In this document: one piece after another, positions 1-5,907 of the stretch
Layout: each line of letters starts with the position of its first letter
How positions within the stretch are numbered: the first letter of the stretch is position 1
DNA from: an uncultured bacterium
GTDB lineage: Bacteria; Eisenbacteria; RBG-16-71-46; CAIMUX01
Direction of reading: 5' to 3'
Assembly: GCA_946886185.1 (NCBI GenBank)
Contig: CAMPIC010000206.1
Coordinates: 1-5,938 of the forward strand
Length of the DNA stretch: 5,938 nucleotides
Notes under the pieces: model-generated
Seen by the model: the letters and a program-made list of their open reading frames with translations, nothing else
Database searches by the model: none
Told to the model about the DNA's origin: nothing
Program-made: the position numbers and the translations under genes

Positions 1-172
1 CAACCAAGCGATGCGTGGGAAAGTCGGACGCTCTGAATGTGCGCTGTTGGGATGATTCGCGGGTGCTCGCATGGTCAGGAACCTCGGAGCTCCGGGCGCT
101 CGGGCACGGGTCTCACTGTCGTGTTCACCGCGATTCTGTTAGCGTCCCGAGGTCACCGATGAGACGGAGCGC
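1..172. other. Region upstream of the kinase gene, no gene seen
   Basis: No credible coding sequence is visible on either strand; the reverse-strand open frame running into it is the shadow of the kinase gene. A perfect 10-bp palindrome CGGAGCTCCG lies at 85-94 and could be a protein site, but such a palindrome in GC-rich DNA can be chance. I could not find a -35/-10 pair with acceptable spacing. The kinase promoter should be here or further upstream if the gene belongs to an operon. Confidence 0.4.
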
Positions 173-3100
173 ATGATCGGTCGAAGACTCGGACACTACG
201 AGATCGTATCCCAACTCGGCGCCGGCGGAATGGGCGTCGTCTATGTCGCGCGCGACGAGCGTCTCGCCCGGGAGGTGGCTCTCAAGGTGCTTCCTCCAGC
301 GATGGCGGAAGATCCCGATCTCCGCGCGCGGTTCCAGCGCGAGGCCAAGGCGGTGGCGGCCCTGCGCCATCCTGGGATCGTCACGATCCACTCCATCGAG
401 GAACACGACGGCATCCATTTCATCACCATGGAGCTGGTCGATGGACAGCCTCTGGGACGGCACGTTCCCGCGGGCGGCATGGAGCTTTCTCGCTTCCTCG
501 AAACCGCGGTTTCTCTGGCGGACGCGGTGGGCGCGGCGCATGCACGCGGGATCACGCACCGAGACCTCAAACCTGCCAACATCCTGGTGGACACGGCCGG
601 GCATGTGAAAGTCCTGGACTTCGGTCTGGCCAAGTTCTCCGACTCGCTCCATCCGAGCTCCCGGGGAGCGTTCGCCAGCGAACGACCCGGAGACGCCGCC
701 GCGGAGACGGCGTTCGTGGAGGACATCACCGCGGAGGGTCGAATCCTCGGTACGGTGCATTACATGTCTCCGGAGCAGGCGGAGGCGCGACCGGTCGGTC
801 CGCCGGCCGATGTCTTCGCTCTCGGGATCCTGTTGTACGAGATGGCGACAGGGGAGAAGCCGTTCCGCGGCGAGACTCCGATCTCGATCCTGTCCTCGAT
901 CCTGAAAGACGATCCCGCGCCGATCACCGAGCGCAATCCCGCCTTGCCTCCCGAGCTCGACCGGATCGTGCGGGGTTGCCTGGCAAAGGATCCTGGGCTC
1001 CGGTATCCGGACGCGAATCAGCTGCGCGGGGATCTGGAACGACTGCGTTCGTCCGCCGGGCTGGAGGCGGCGCACCCGTCTTCGCGGATGACCGCTTCGA
1101 CTTCGATGCCTGCCTCGAGCGAGACACGGGACGCCGGCGGTCGCTATCGAAAGCTTTCCGTCGCGATCGCCGCCGTTCTCGGCATTTCGCTGCTCGGTTT
1201 CGCGTTCACAAGGATGCGCGACGATGAGCCTTCACCACGGGCTGTGGGAGCGTCCGGCCGTCCTTCCGTCGCTGTTTTCGAATTCCGCACTCACGGCGGC
1301 GACGAAGAGATCCGCTGGCTGGCTTCCGGGGTCCCGAGCCTCCTCCTCACCGGGCTCGCCCAAACGCCCGGGCTCGATGTAGTGAGCAGCGCGCGCATCG
1401 AGGAAATCCTGGACAAGATCGGGAAAGGGCGAACCGAAGAGATCGATCGGGCCATCCTGTCGCAGGTCGCGCGCCGATCGGGCGCCGGCGCCGTCGTGCT
1501 CGGAAACATCTTCAAGTCCGGCGACACGATCCGCATCGACGTGCAGGTGGAAGATGTCGAGACCGGGCGCTTGCTGTTCGCGCGCGATGCCAAAGGGGAA
1601 GACGTCTATGAGATCGTGGATAGGCTGTCCCTCGAGATCCGCGAAGGGCTCGATCTCGGCGCCGTCGATCAACGGTCCGTGGCCGAGGTGAGCTCCGGTT
1701 CGCTGGACGCCTACCGCGCCTACGATGAAGGCGTCCGAGCGCTGAATGGCTATCGGCTCGCCGACGCGGCGCGCTCGCTGCAGCACGCCGTCACGCTCGA
1801 TCCCCAGTTCGCGCTCGCACACGCCAAGCTCGCGGAGCTGGCGCGCTATCAGCGTGACGTGGAAGCGGAGCAAATGCATCTGGAACGCGCGCGCGAGCTT
1901 GCGGCGCGGCTTCCGGACCGCCAGCGCGAGATGGTGGAAGCAGAGTATCTGCTCAATGTGCAACGCGATCCGGAGAGCGCGCGGAGCACCTTGGAGCGCT
2001 TGATCGCGAGGTTTCCCGGGGAGGTCGAGGCGTACCTCTTGCTGGGGTCTCCCGTCATTCAGGGAGGAGATCAGGCCGCCGCGTTGGAGATCATCCGCAG
2101 GGGGGTGGAAGCCGTACCCACGTCCGGGGCCTTGCGCAACCAACATGCCTACCTGCTTCGCGCGACCGGAAGGCTCGACGAGGCCATCCGCGAGCTCGAG
2201 ATGTATCAGGTCCTGGCGCCGGAAGAGGTCAACCCTCGCGACAGCCTGGCGGAGATCTACCTCACCAGCGGCCGTCCCCGGGAGGCGTTGCAGAAATACG
2301 AGGAAGTGGTCGCTCTCGACCCGAGTTTCGAGACCGCGCACCGGGGCAGGGCGCTCGCTCTGGCGTGTCTCGGACGCTTTCCCGAGGCGCTCGAGTCGTT
2401 CGATCGATCGTTGACCCTGATCGAGGATGCCGGCCTCTCCGCCCGCGCGCTCCATTCCAGCAAAGCCATCCTGCTCCTCCGCGTCGGACGCTACAGGGAA
2501 GCGCTCCAGCTCGCGGAAAGGGACGACGCCGAGCTCGCCCGCCAGGGGAACGACTCCGGCTATTACATCCAGCTGGTCCGAATGATGCTTTCGATGCGCA
2601 GCGGTTCCTACTCCGAGTGTGCCGAGGCCGCCCGGCAAGCGATGCAGCGGATTCCGCCGGAAGCGCCCGCCATCTTCAAACGGGCAAGCCAGGGCGTGGC
2701 GCTGCAGCATCAGGGCGCTTCGGAAGCGCGGCTCGGGAATTTCGCGAGAGCGCAAGAGATCCATCACGAAGAGAGCGTCGGCCTCGGTCCCGATGTGCTC
2801 GCTCCCTGGGCAGCCGAATGGATCGCGGGGGAGATCGCGCTCGCGAAGGGGAACCTGGAGGTCGCGGAAGCCGCCTTCGAACGAGGCGAGCCGACGGCGA
2901 GGGTCTCGTTCACGAACTCTCAGCCCGGCCTGACCGGCGGGCTGGCGCTGAACCATCCTCCGTCGCGCGATTGGAAAGCGAGGCTCCTTGCCGCGCGCGG
3001 CGACCTGGACGGCGCAATTGCGGCATACCGCGAGCTCAATACCGCCGACGGCACCCTCTTCACCGCGATGTACGAGCCGCTCTACGTGCTCGCAACCGCG

Positions 3101-3238
3101 AGACTCCTGCATGAAAAGGGAGACAGGGAAGCGGCTCTACGCGAGTACGAGACGTTTTTGGCGCTGTGGAAGCATGCCGACGAAGGACTCCCCGAAAAAG
3201 AAGAAGCGAAACGGTACGTGCAAGCGGCATCCGGGTAA
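173..3238 (+). CDS. Membrane-anchored Ser/Thr protein kinase with TolB/FlgO-like and TPR domains
   Basis: Seen: 1021 residues. The kinase domain (about 8-290) has every catalytic signature: glycine loop LGAGGMGVVY (15-24), Lys38 in ALK, Glu57 as the likely helix-C partner, catalytic loop HRDLKPAN (129-136, Asp131), DFG (149-151), GTVHYMSPEQA (193-203), DVFALG (213-218) and Arg277. The stretch between DFG and GTVHYMSPE is about 41 residues, somewhat long and rich in Ser, Thr and acidic residues. A single hydrophobic helix at about 328-345 follows the basic RYRK. Residues about 363-475 (starting PSVAVFEF) look like the TolB/FlgO-like domain that links kinase and TPRs in this family. From about 511 to 995 there are roughly 11-13 TPR-like units, several ending in LDP. 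The tail WKHADEGLPE resembles the usual end of such proteins. Known: these kinases autophosphorylate and phosphorylate protein partners. Inference: kinase in the cytoplasm, TolB-like/TPR part outside the membrane as sensor or scaffold. The start at 173 is chosen because MIGRRLGHYEIV is the standard N-terminus; its Shine-Dalgarno (GGAG, 166-169) is weak and close. The substrate is unknown. Confidence 0.95.
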   Translation: MIGRRLGHYEIVSQLGAGGMGVVYVARDERLAREVALKVLPPAMAEDPDLRARFQREAKAVAALRHPGIVTIHSIEEHDGIHFITMELVDGQPLGRHVPAGGMELSRFLETAVSLADAVGAAHARGITHRDLKPANILVDTAGHVKVLDFGLAKFSDSLHPSSRGAFASERPGDAAAETAFVEDITAEGRILGTVHYMSPEQAEARPVGPPADVFALGILLYEMATGEKPFRGETPISILSSILKDDPAPITERNPALPPELDRIVRGCLAKDPGLRYPDANQLRGDLERLRSSAGLEAAHPSSRMTASTSMPASSETRDAGGRYRKLSVAIAAVLGISLLGFAFTRMRDDEPSPRAVGASGRPSVAVFEFRTHGGDEEIRWLASGVPSLLLTGLAQTPGLDVVSSARIEEILDKIGKGRTEEIDRAILSQVARRSGAGAVVLGNIFKSGDTIRIDVQVEDVETGRLLFARDAKGEDVYEIVDRLSLEIREGLDLGAVDQRSVAEVSSGSLDAYRAYDEGVRALNGYRLADAARSLQHAVTLDPQFALAHAKLAELARYQRDVEAEQMHLERARELAARLPDRQREMVEAEYLLNVQRDPESARSTLERLIARFPGEVEAYLLLGSPVIQGGDQAAALEIIRRGVEAVPTSGALRNQHAYLLRATGRLDEAIRELEMYQVLAPEEVNPRDSLAEIYLTSGRPREALQKYEEVVALDPSFETAHRGRALALACLGRFPEALESFDRSLTLIEDAGLSARALHSSKAILLLRVGRYREALQLAERDDAELARQGNDSGYYIQLVRMMLSMRSGSYSECAEAARQAMQRIPPEAPAIFKRASQGVALQHQGASEARLGNFARAQEIHHEESVGLGPDVLAPWAAEWIAGEIALAKGNLEVAEAAFERGEPTARVSFTNSQPGLTGGLALNHPPSRDWKARLLAARGDLDGAIAAYRELNTADGTLFTAMYEPLYVLATARLLHEKGDREAALREYETFLALWKHADEGLPEKEEAKRYVQAASG

Positions 3239-3255
3239 ACGTCCCCGAGATACGC

Positions 3256-3280
3256 GCTCGCGCTCATATCGCGCGCGAGC
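3256..3280. terminator. GC-rich inverted repeat between convergent genes, possible bidirectional terminator
   Basis: GCTCGCGC (3256-3263) is followed after a 9-base loop by its exact complement GCGCGAGC (3273-3280). It sits in the 68-bp gap between the ends of two convergent genes, where a shared terminator is expected. There is no T-run on either strand, so it is not a classical intrinsic terminator. It may simply reflect GC-rich sequence or stabilise the 3' ends of the transcripts. Confidence 0.35.
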
Positions 3281-3306
3281 CCTGCGAGCCGGCGAATCGC
3301 TCCCCG

Positions 3307-3801
3307 CTAGCGCCGCCTCCATCGCTCGATTTGGCGCCGGTGCCGCAGAAGATGAACGATCCCGTGTTCGAGGATCGATTCCGGATCGTAGGTCTGTCCC
3401 CACCCGGATTGGAAACTCAATCCGATGATGGTTTCCGCATCCGCGTCCTGCAGCGGGACGAGCGTCTGCTCCGTGTGGCGCAGCGCGGCGCGCAGGTGTG
3501 GGCGGACATGATCGGGTGAGGAGAGCGCGCCCTTCTCGATGCGTCCATTGATGTCGATCTCTGCACCGCGCGCGCGCCGGATGGCGTTGGAGTAACCGAA
3601 TGCCGAGTTGACGCAATGGGTGGCGATGGCGCGGATCGAGGTCGTGTCCGGATCGGGGCTCTCGCGCTCCTCCAGAAACTGATCGACCGGGACCGATTCC
3701 AAAACGTCGCAAAGCTCCGCGGCCGCCCGCGCATACTCGTCCATCACTCCGCCCCAAGGTCCGGGTCTTCCCGGCTCCTGCAGGAACTCTGCTCCCTTCA
3801 T
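3307..3801 (-). CDS. DinB-fold putative metal-dependent protein
   Basis: Seen: 164 residues from the chosen start. The C-terminal LEHGIVHLLRHRRQIE (144-159) has the HxxxHxxxHRxQI pattern of the DinB/YfiT four-helix bundle. An N-terminal His62 in IATHCVNSAFGY is in the right place for the third metal ligand; the other two would be among His146, His150 and His154. The length fits the family (about 150-180). Known: DinB-like proteins bind a divalent metal, and some are thiol-dependent transferases or isomerases; most are uncharacterised. A cytoplasmic location is likely, as no signal peptide or membrane segment is seen. The start at 3801 is preferred because GGGGGGAG stands 7 bases upstream. The frame stays open upstream to an ATG at 3870, but that would overlap the preceding gene by 65 bases. 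An internal ATG at 3744 (residue 20) has GGAG only 2 bases away and is a weaker option. The gene follows the hydrolase by 4 bases, so co-transcription is likely. The reaction and substrate cannot be given. Confidence 0.82.
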   Translation of the reverse strand: MKGAEFLQEPGRPGPWGGVMDEYARAAAELCDVLESVPVDQFLEERESPDPDTTSIRAIATHCVNSAFGYSNAIRRARGAEIDINGRIEKGALSSPDHVRPHLRAALRHTEQTLVPLQDADAETIIGLSFQSGWGQTYDPESILEHGIVHLLRHRRQIERWRRR

Positions 3802-3805
3802 TCGG

Positions 3806-5086
3806 TCACTCCCCCCGGGCCATCGCGAGCAATCGATCGAGGATCCTCTCGCCGTCCGCGCGCAGCCCATTGTGATCGTACTCGTTCGTCACCCATGCTC
3901 GCATTCCGCGGATGGCGTCAGCCGTCTCTTCCGAGAAGGCTCGCTCGACATACATGTCGTCGTGATAGATCACGGCGGACGCCGGGACGCGATTTTCCGC
4001 GAGCCGCTTTGCGTCGTAGAGGCGCATCCAGTCACGGTCCTGCGCCAGGATGTGCGCCGCCTCTTCCAGCGGGCGGAGCCGTGGATACTCCTGCAGCATC
4101 CAGGGGAAGACCATCTCGCCGTTGAAGAGGAACGGGTCGTCGGCGTCGAGCTCCGGGAACTCCGATCGAATCCGCTCCGCCGACCAGAGGGTCGCCGACT
4201 CCTGGGCGTAACACGCCTCGTGAAGGATCACGTAAAGCGGGTGCATCTCGAACGGGAGCTGATTTTCCACTCCGCGCAGGAACGGGTAGGAGACCTGGCC
4301 GCCGGAGAGCTCATCCCCGAACGCCTCCTCCAGGAGGTAGTGCACCGTCTCGAAGCCATCCGACATCCCGAAGGCGAAGCCGAGCTGTTGCAGCTTGCGC
4401 CGCGTGAGCCGCCCTCCTCCCGGGAGGTGCGTCTCATGATCGCGGAGATGCAGAACGAGCCGTTGCACCGTCTCGCGGTCTTCCGGATAGCGCTCGAAGT
4501 AGCGCCGGTTGCGGGAAAGCACGCGCCGATAGGTGGCGCGGTAGATCTCATCCGCTGAGGCGGTCAGGGGCGGCAGTCCGCCCGTGATCAGCGCGGTCGA
4601 AAGTCCTTCAGGCGCGATGGAGAGATAGTGGGTAACGCAAAATCCTCCGAAGCTCTGTCCCAAGGCCGTCCATGGCGCGTCGCCACCGATCGACTTTCGA
4701 ATCTCCTCGGCGTCCGCGACGATCGAGTCCGCGCGAAAGTGACGGAGATAGGCGGCGATGTTCTCGGCGGACCCCAATGCCGCGAGGGCTCCCGCATCGA
4801 TACGGCTGCTCAGACCGGTCCCCCGCTGATCGAGTAGGAGCACGCGAAACTCGCGCACCGCCCGCTTGATCCATCCGGAGCTGCCGGTCGGTCGCGGCGA
4901 CGCAAATCCGGGACCGCCCTGGAAGAAGACGAGCCACGGGATCTTTTCCTTGTCCCGTCCCGGCGCGCGAACCTCGCGCGCGAAGACGGTGATCCGCCCC
5001 TTCGACGGATCCGTGTGATCGAGCGGGAGCGCGAAGCGGTGGTCGACCAGAACGAGTCCGGGAATCTGGTGCGCCGTCGGTCGCAT
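3806..5086 (-). CDS. Alpha/beta hydrolase, prolyl aminopeptidase (proline iminopeptidase)-like, family S33
   Basis: Seen: 426 residues. The oxyanion motif WLVFFQGGPGF (51-61) is followed by LLLDQRGTGLSS (83-94), both typical of prolyl aminopeptidases. The nucleophile elbow is GQSFGG (143-148, Ser145). The likely acid is Asp377 in YHDDMYV and the catalytic His is His405 in YDHNG, 28 residues later. A large cap region lies between about 170 and 360. Known: family S33 prolyl aminopeptidases release N-terminal proline from peptides. There are short (about 310 aa) and long (about 425 aa, Aeromonas-type) forms; this length and the QGGPGF-xxPRP wording fit the long form. No signal peptide is seen, so it is probably cytoplasmic and acts in peptide turnover. 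The start is well supported: AGGAGG stands 7 bases before the ATG at 5086. It is the first gene of a two-gene unit with the DinB-fold gene. Other alpha/beta hydrolases (lipase, epoxide hydrolase) are less likely given the DQRGTG motif. Actual proline specificity is inferred. Confidence 0.9.
   Translation of the reverse strand: MRPTAHQIPGLVLVDHRFALPLDHTDPSKGRITVFAREVRAPGRDKEKIPWLVFFQGGPGFASPRPTGSSGWIKRAVREFRVLLLDQRGTGLSSRIDAGALAALGSAENIAAYLRHFRADSIVADAEEIRKSIGGDAPWTALGQSFGGFCVTHYLSIAPEGLSTALITGGLPPLTASADEIYRATYRRVLSRNRRYFERYPEDRETVQRLVLHLRDHETHLPGGGRLTRRKLQQLGFAFGMSDGFETVHYLLEEAFGDELSGGQVSYPFLRGVENQLPFEMHPLYVILHEACYAQESATLWSAERIRSEFPELDADDPFLFNGEMVFPWMLQEYPRLRPLEEAAHILAQDRDWMRLYDAKRLAENRVPASAVIYHDDMYVERAFSEETADAIRGMRAWVTNEYDHNGLRADGERILDRLLAMARGE
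3809..3816 (-). promoter_or_regulatory. Ribosome binding site of the DinB-fold gene
   Basis: GGGGGGAG reads on the minus strand inside the last codons (Arg-Gly-Glu) of the hydrolase gene, 7 bases before the ATG at 3801. It decides the start of the second gene and suggests coupled translation of the pair. Confidence 0.7.
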
Positions 5087-5093
5087 GGTGGAG

Positions 5094-5099
5094 CCTCCT
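5094..5099 (-). promoter_or_regulatory. Ribosome binding site of the hydrolase gene
   Basis: A perfect AGGAGG reads on the minus strand (plus strand CCTCCT), 7 bases before the ATG ending at 5086. This fixes the start of the hydrolase and suggests high translation. Confidence 0.85.
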
Positions 5100-5100
5100 C

Positions 5101-5662
5101 AGTAATCGCGCCGAAGCCTGGCAGCGCTTCCGGGCGCGCTCAGCCTAGCAAACCAGTATGGCCAGCTCCAAGAACAGCGCGCCGTTCGTGCGCCAGGTGT
5201 CGGTCGCGAGAGTCCATGTCAATCCAAGTTGACGCACCGAGTCCAAGATCCTGACGTGGCATTTTGCTACAGCTCCAGGATTCACAATGTCGCGGCGCGG
5301 GTACACGAACGGCGCGCCAGCTTCCTTTCGATAAACTACACAAGAACTTCGGCGCGCGCTGTCTATGCTCGCTGCCGGCCCGGCCGGGACCAGAGGGATC
5401 TACGACGCCGAATGCTGTGGGGAAATTTGCCCCCTCCGGAAGTGCCGGAGTCGCGAAAGCCGGTGCCAGCACGCCTTTCTGTCCCTATCCATGCGAGAGT
5501 TTCCCTGAGGCAGGAGTTAGGTGATTTTCCTATTGCCAGATCAGAATTTCCGCGATGAGGCGACGGGCACTTGGGCTTCAACCATCCGGGCTTCTCTTAG
5601 GAAGACCGCACGTCTTACACAAACAGGAAAAAAAACGTGAGCGGCTGCGGATTTTGCTATGA
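5101..5662. other. Divergent intergenic region, first part, no gene found
   Basis: About 560 bases with no convincing gene. Open frames of up to 110 codons exist on both strands, but none has a good ribosome binding site, a recognisable motif or a plausible composition. The promoter of the minus-strand hydrolase unit should be here: a perfect TTGACA reads on the minus strand at 5222-5217, but no matching -10 lies 16-18 bases on. Small inverted repeats occur: GGGG/CCCC around AAATTTG (5419-5433), CTCCGG/CCGGAG (5434-5450, 6-bp stem, 5-base loop) and AAGAC/GTCTT (5602-5616). None is followed by a T-run. A run of eight A lies at 5628-5635. GGGCTTC is repeated at 5573 and 5588. Confidence 0.5.
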
Positions 5663-5697
5663 AGCACAAAAGCGGCGATGATACTCTCTATCGTGCT
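5663..5697 (+). other. Imperfect hairpin in the leader or promoter region
   Basis: AGCAC (5663-5667) can pair with GTGCT (5693-5697), and continuing inward GAT (5677-5679) pairs with ATC (5690-5692) with a 9-base bulge on the left arm. An alternative is CGAT (5676-5679) with ATCG (5690-5693). GATACT at 5680-5685 matches four of six bases of a -10 box, but the nearest -35-like TTGCTA is 20 bases upstream, so a promoter here is only a weak possibility. Confidence 0.25.
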
Positions 5698-5730
5698 AAG
5701 GCGAACTCTGGTGGTTGCAAAAGCCAAAGC

Positions 5731-5757
5731 ATCGGCGCCCTTTCGGGGCTGGCCGGT
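5731..5757 (+). other. Strong hairpin upstream of the secreted-protein gene
   Basis: The left arm 5731-5740 (ATCGGCGCCC) pairs with GGGC (5746-5749) and, after a 2-base bulge TG, with GCCGGT (5752-5757). This gives about ten pairs including one wobble, closing a TTTCG loop. It lies about 150 bases before a GTG start. No T-run follows, so it is not an intrinsic terminator. It could be part of a structured 5' leader if transcription starts upstream of it. Confidence 0.5.
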
Positions 5758-5781
5758 CGTGTGACGGTAGCAGCAGCAGTA

Positions 5782-5810
5782 ACGCTTCGACCGGAACGTC
5801 GACCGGGCGT
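5782..5810 (+). repeat. Hairpin with an 8-bp direct repeat TCGACCGG
   Basis: TCGACCGG occurs at 5787-5794 and again at 5799-5806, 12 bases apart. The same stretch can fold: TCGAC (5787-5791) with GTCGA (5798-5802) around a 6-base loop, enclosed by ACGC (5782-5785) with GCGT (5807-5810). Either protein-binding repeats or RNA structure is possible; no function is known. Confidence 0.4.
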
Positions 5811-5830
5811 GATTCGGCAAACCGAATCGC
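5809..5830 (+). repeat. Near-perfect inverted repeat GTGATTCGG / CCGAATCGC
   Basis: GATTCGG (5811-5817) and CCGAATC (5822-5828) are exact complements around CAAA. The stem extends outward by a T-G wobble and a G-C pair, for nine pairs in all. The 3' flank (AGTGCTCTGG) has no T-run, so this is not a terminator. The GTGATTC arm (5809-5815) is also exactly complementary to GAATCAC at 5877-5883 and 5887-5893, next to the Shine-Dalgarno. Confidence 0.6.
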
Positions 5831-5834
5831 AGTG

Positions 5835-5859
5835 CTCTGGGCCTGTTTCAACAACAGAG
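5835..5859 (+). other. Small leader hairpin
   Basis: CTGTT (5843-5847) pairs with AACAG (5853-5857) around TCAAC. Alternatively CTCTG (5835-5839) pairs with CAGAG (5855-5859). The two stems exclude each other. It lies between the two GATTC-bearing inverted repeats. Confidence 0.3.
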
Positions 5860-5863
5860 AACC

Positions 5864-5882
5864 TGATTCCACGTGGGAATCA
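5864..5882 (+). repeat. Inverted repeat TGATTCC / GGAATCA just upstream of the Shine-Dalgarno
   Basis: TGATTCC (5864-5870) and GGAATCA (5876-5882) form a perfect 7-bp stem around ACGTG, ending 12 bases before AGGAGG. It overlaps the first copy of the GAATCACT direct repeat. As DNA it could be an operator, containing the CCACGTGG palindrome (5869-5876). As RNA it could hold the first GAATCACT copy and leave the second one and the Shine-Dalgarno free. Confidence 0.55.
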
Positions 5883-5894
5883 CTGTGAATCACT
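5877..5894 (+). repeat. Tandem GAATCACT repeat, 10-base period
   Basis: GAATCACT occurs at 5877-5884 and 5887-5894, one DNA helical turn apart. The second copy directly abuts AGGAGG at 5895. Both copies contain GAATCA, complementary to the upstream TGATTC (5864-5869), and GAATCAC, complementary to GTGATTC (5809-5815). Confidence 0.6.
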
Positions 5895-5900
5895 AGGAGG
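5895..5900 (+). promoter_or_regulatory. Ribosome binding site of the truncated secreted-protein gene
   Basis: A perfect AGGAGG stands 7 bases before GTG at 5908. It is the main evidence that a gene starts at the window edge and that GTG is its start codon. Confidence 0.8.
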
Positions 5901-5907
5901 AGTAACT

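Noticed and set aside
125..1075. A 316-codon antisense frame over the kinase domain
   Set aside because: Shadow of an unambiguous kinase domain; no motif and no supported start.
1232..3112. A 626-codon open frame antisense to the kinase gene
   Set aside because: It is codon-aligned with the kinase, so it stays open wherever the sense gene avoids TTA, CTA and TCA, which are rare in high-GC genes. The translation shows no domain and is rich in Arg, Gly and Leu as expected of a shadow.
2365..3114. A 249-codon same-strand frame inside the kinase gene
   Set aside because: Out-of-frame product of GC-rich codons, with Arg-rich low-complexity translation, overlapping clear TPR coding sequence.
3802..3870. 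Longer start (ATG at 3870) for the DinB-fold gene
   Set aside because: It would overlap the end of the hydrolase gene by 65 bases and add 23 residues outside the DinB fold, while the ATG at 3801 has a strong ribosome binding site 7 bases upstream.
3872..4558. A 228-codon plus-strand frame over the hydrolase gene
   Set aside because: Antisense to the region that carries the hydrolase cap and catalytic Asp and His; no recognisable domain and no good ribosome binding site.
5217..5222. Minus-strand TTGACA as the -35 box of the hydrolase promoter
   Set aside because: The -35 match is perfect but no -10-like hexamer lies 16-18 bases downstream, so a promoter is not supported beyond chance.
5257..5270. 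TGGCATTTTGCTAC as a sigma-54 promoter
   Set aside because: The GG and GC doublets are only 6 bases apart; sigma-54 promoters need about 10.
5140..5472. A 110-codon minus-strand frame, and an overlapping 109-codon plus-strand frame at 5229-5558, as small genes
   Set aside because: No Shine-Dalgarno at proper spacing, no motif, and their translations have the Arg/Pro/Ser-rich makeup of random GC-rich DNA.
5261..5659. Repeated ATTTTGCTA at 5261-5269 and 5651-5659
   Set aside because: About one such 9-base coincidence is expected in 800 bases; no other shared flanking sequence.
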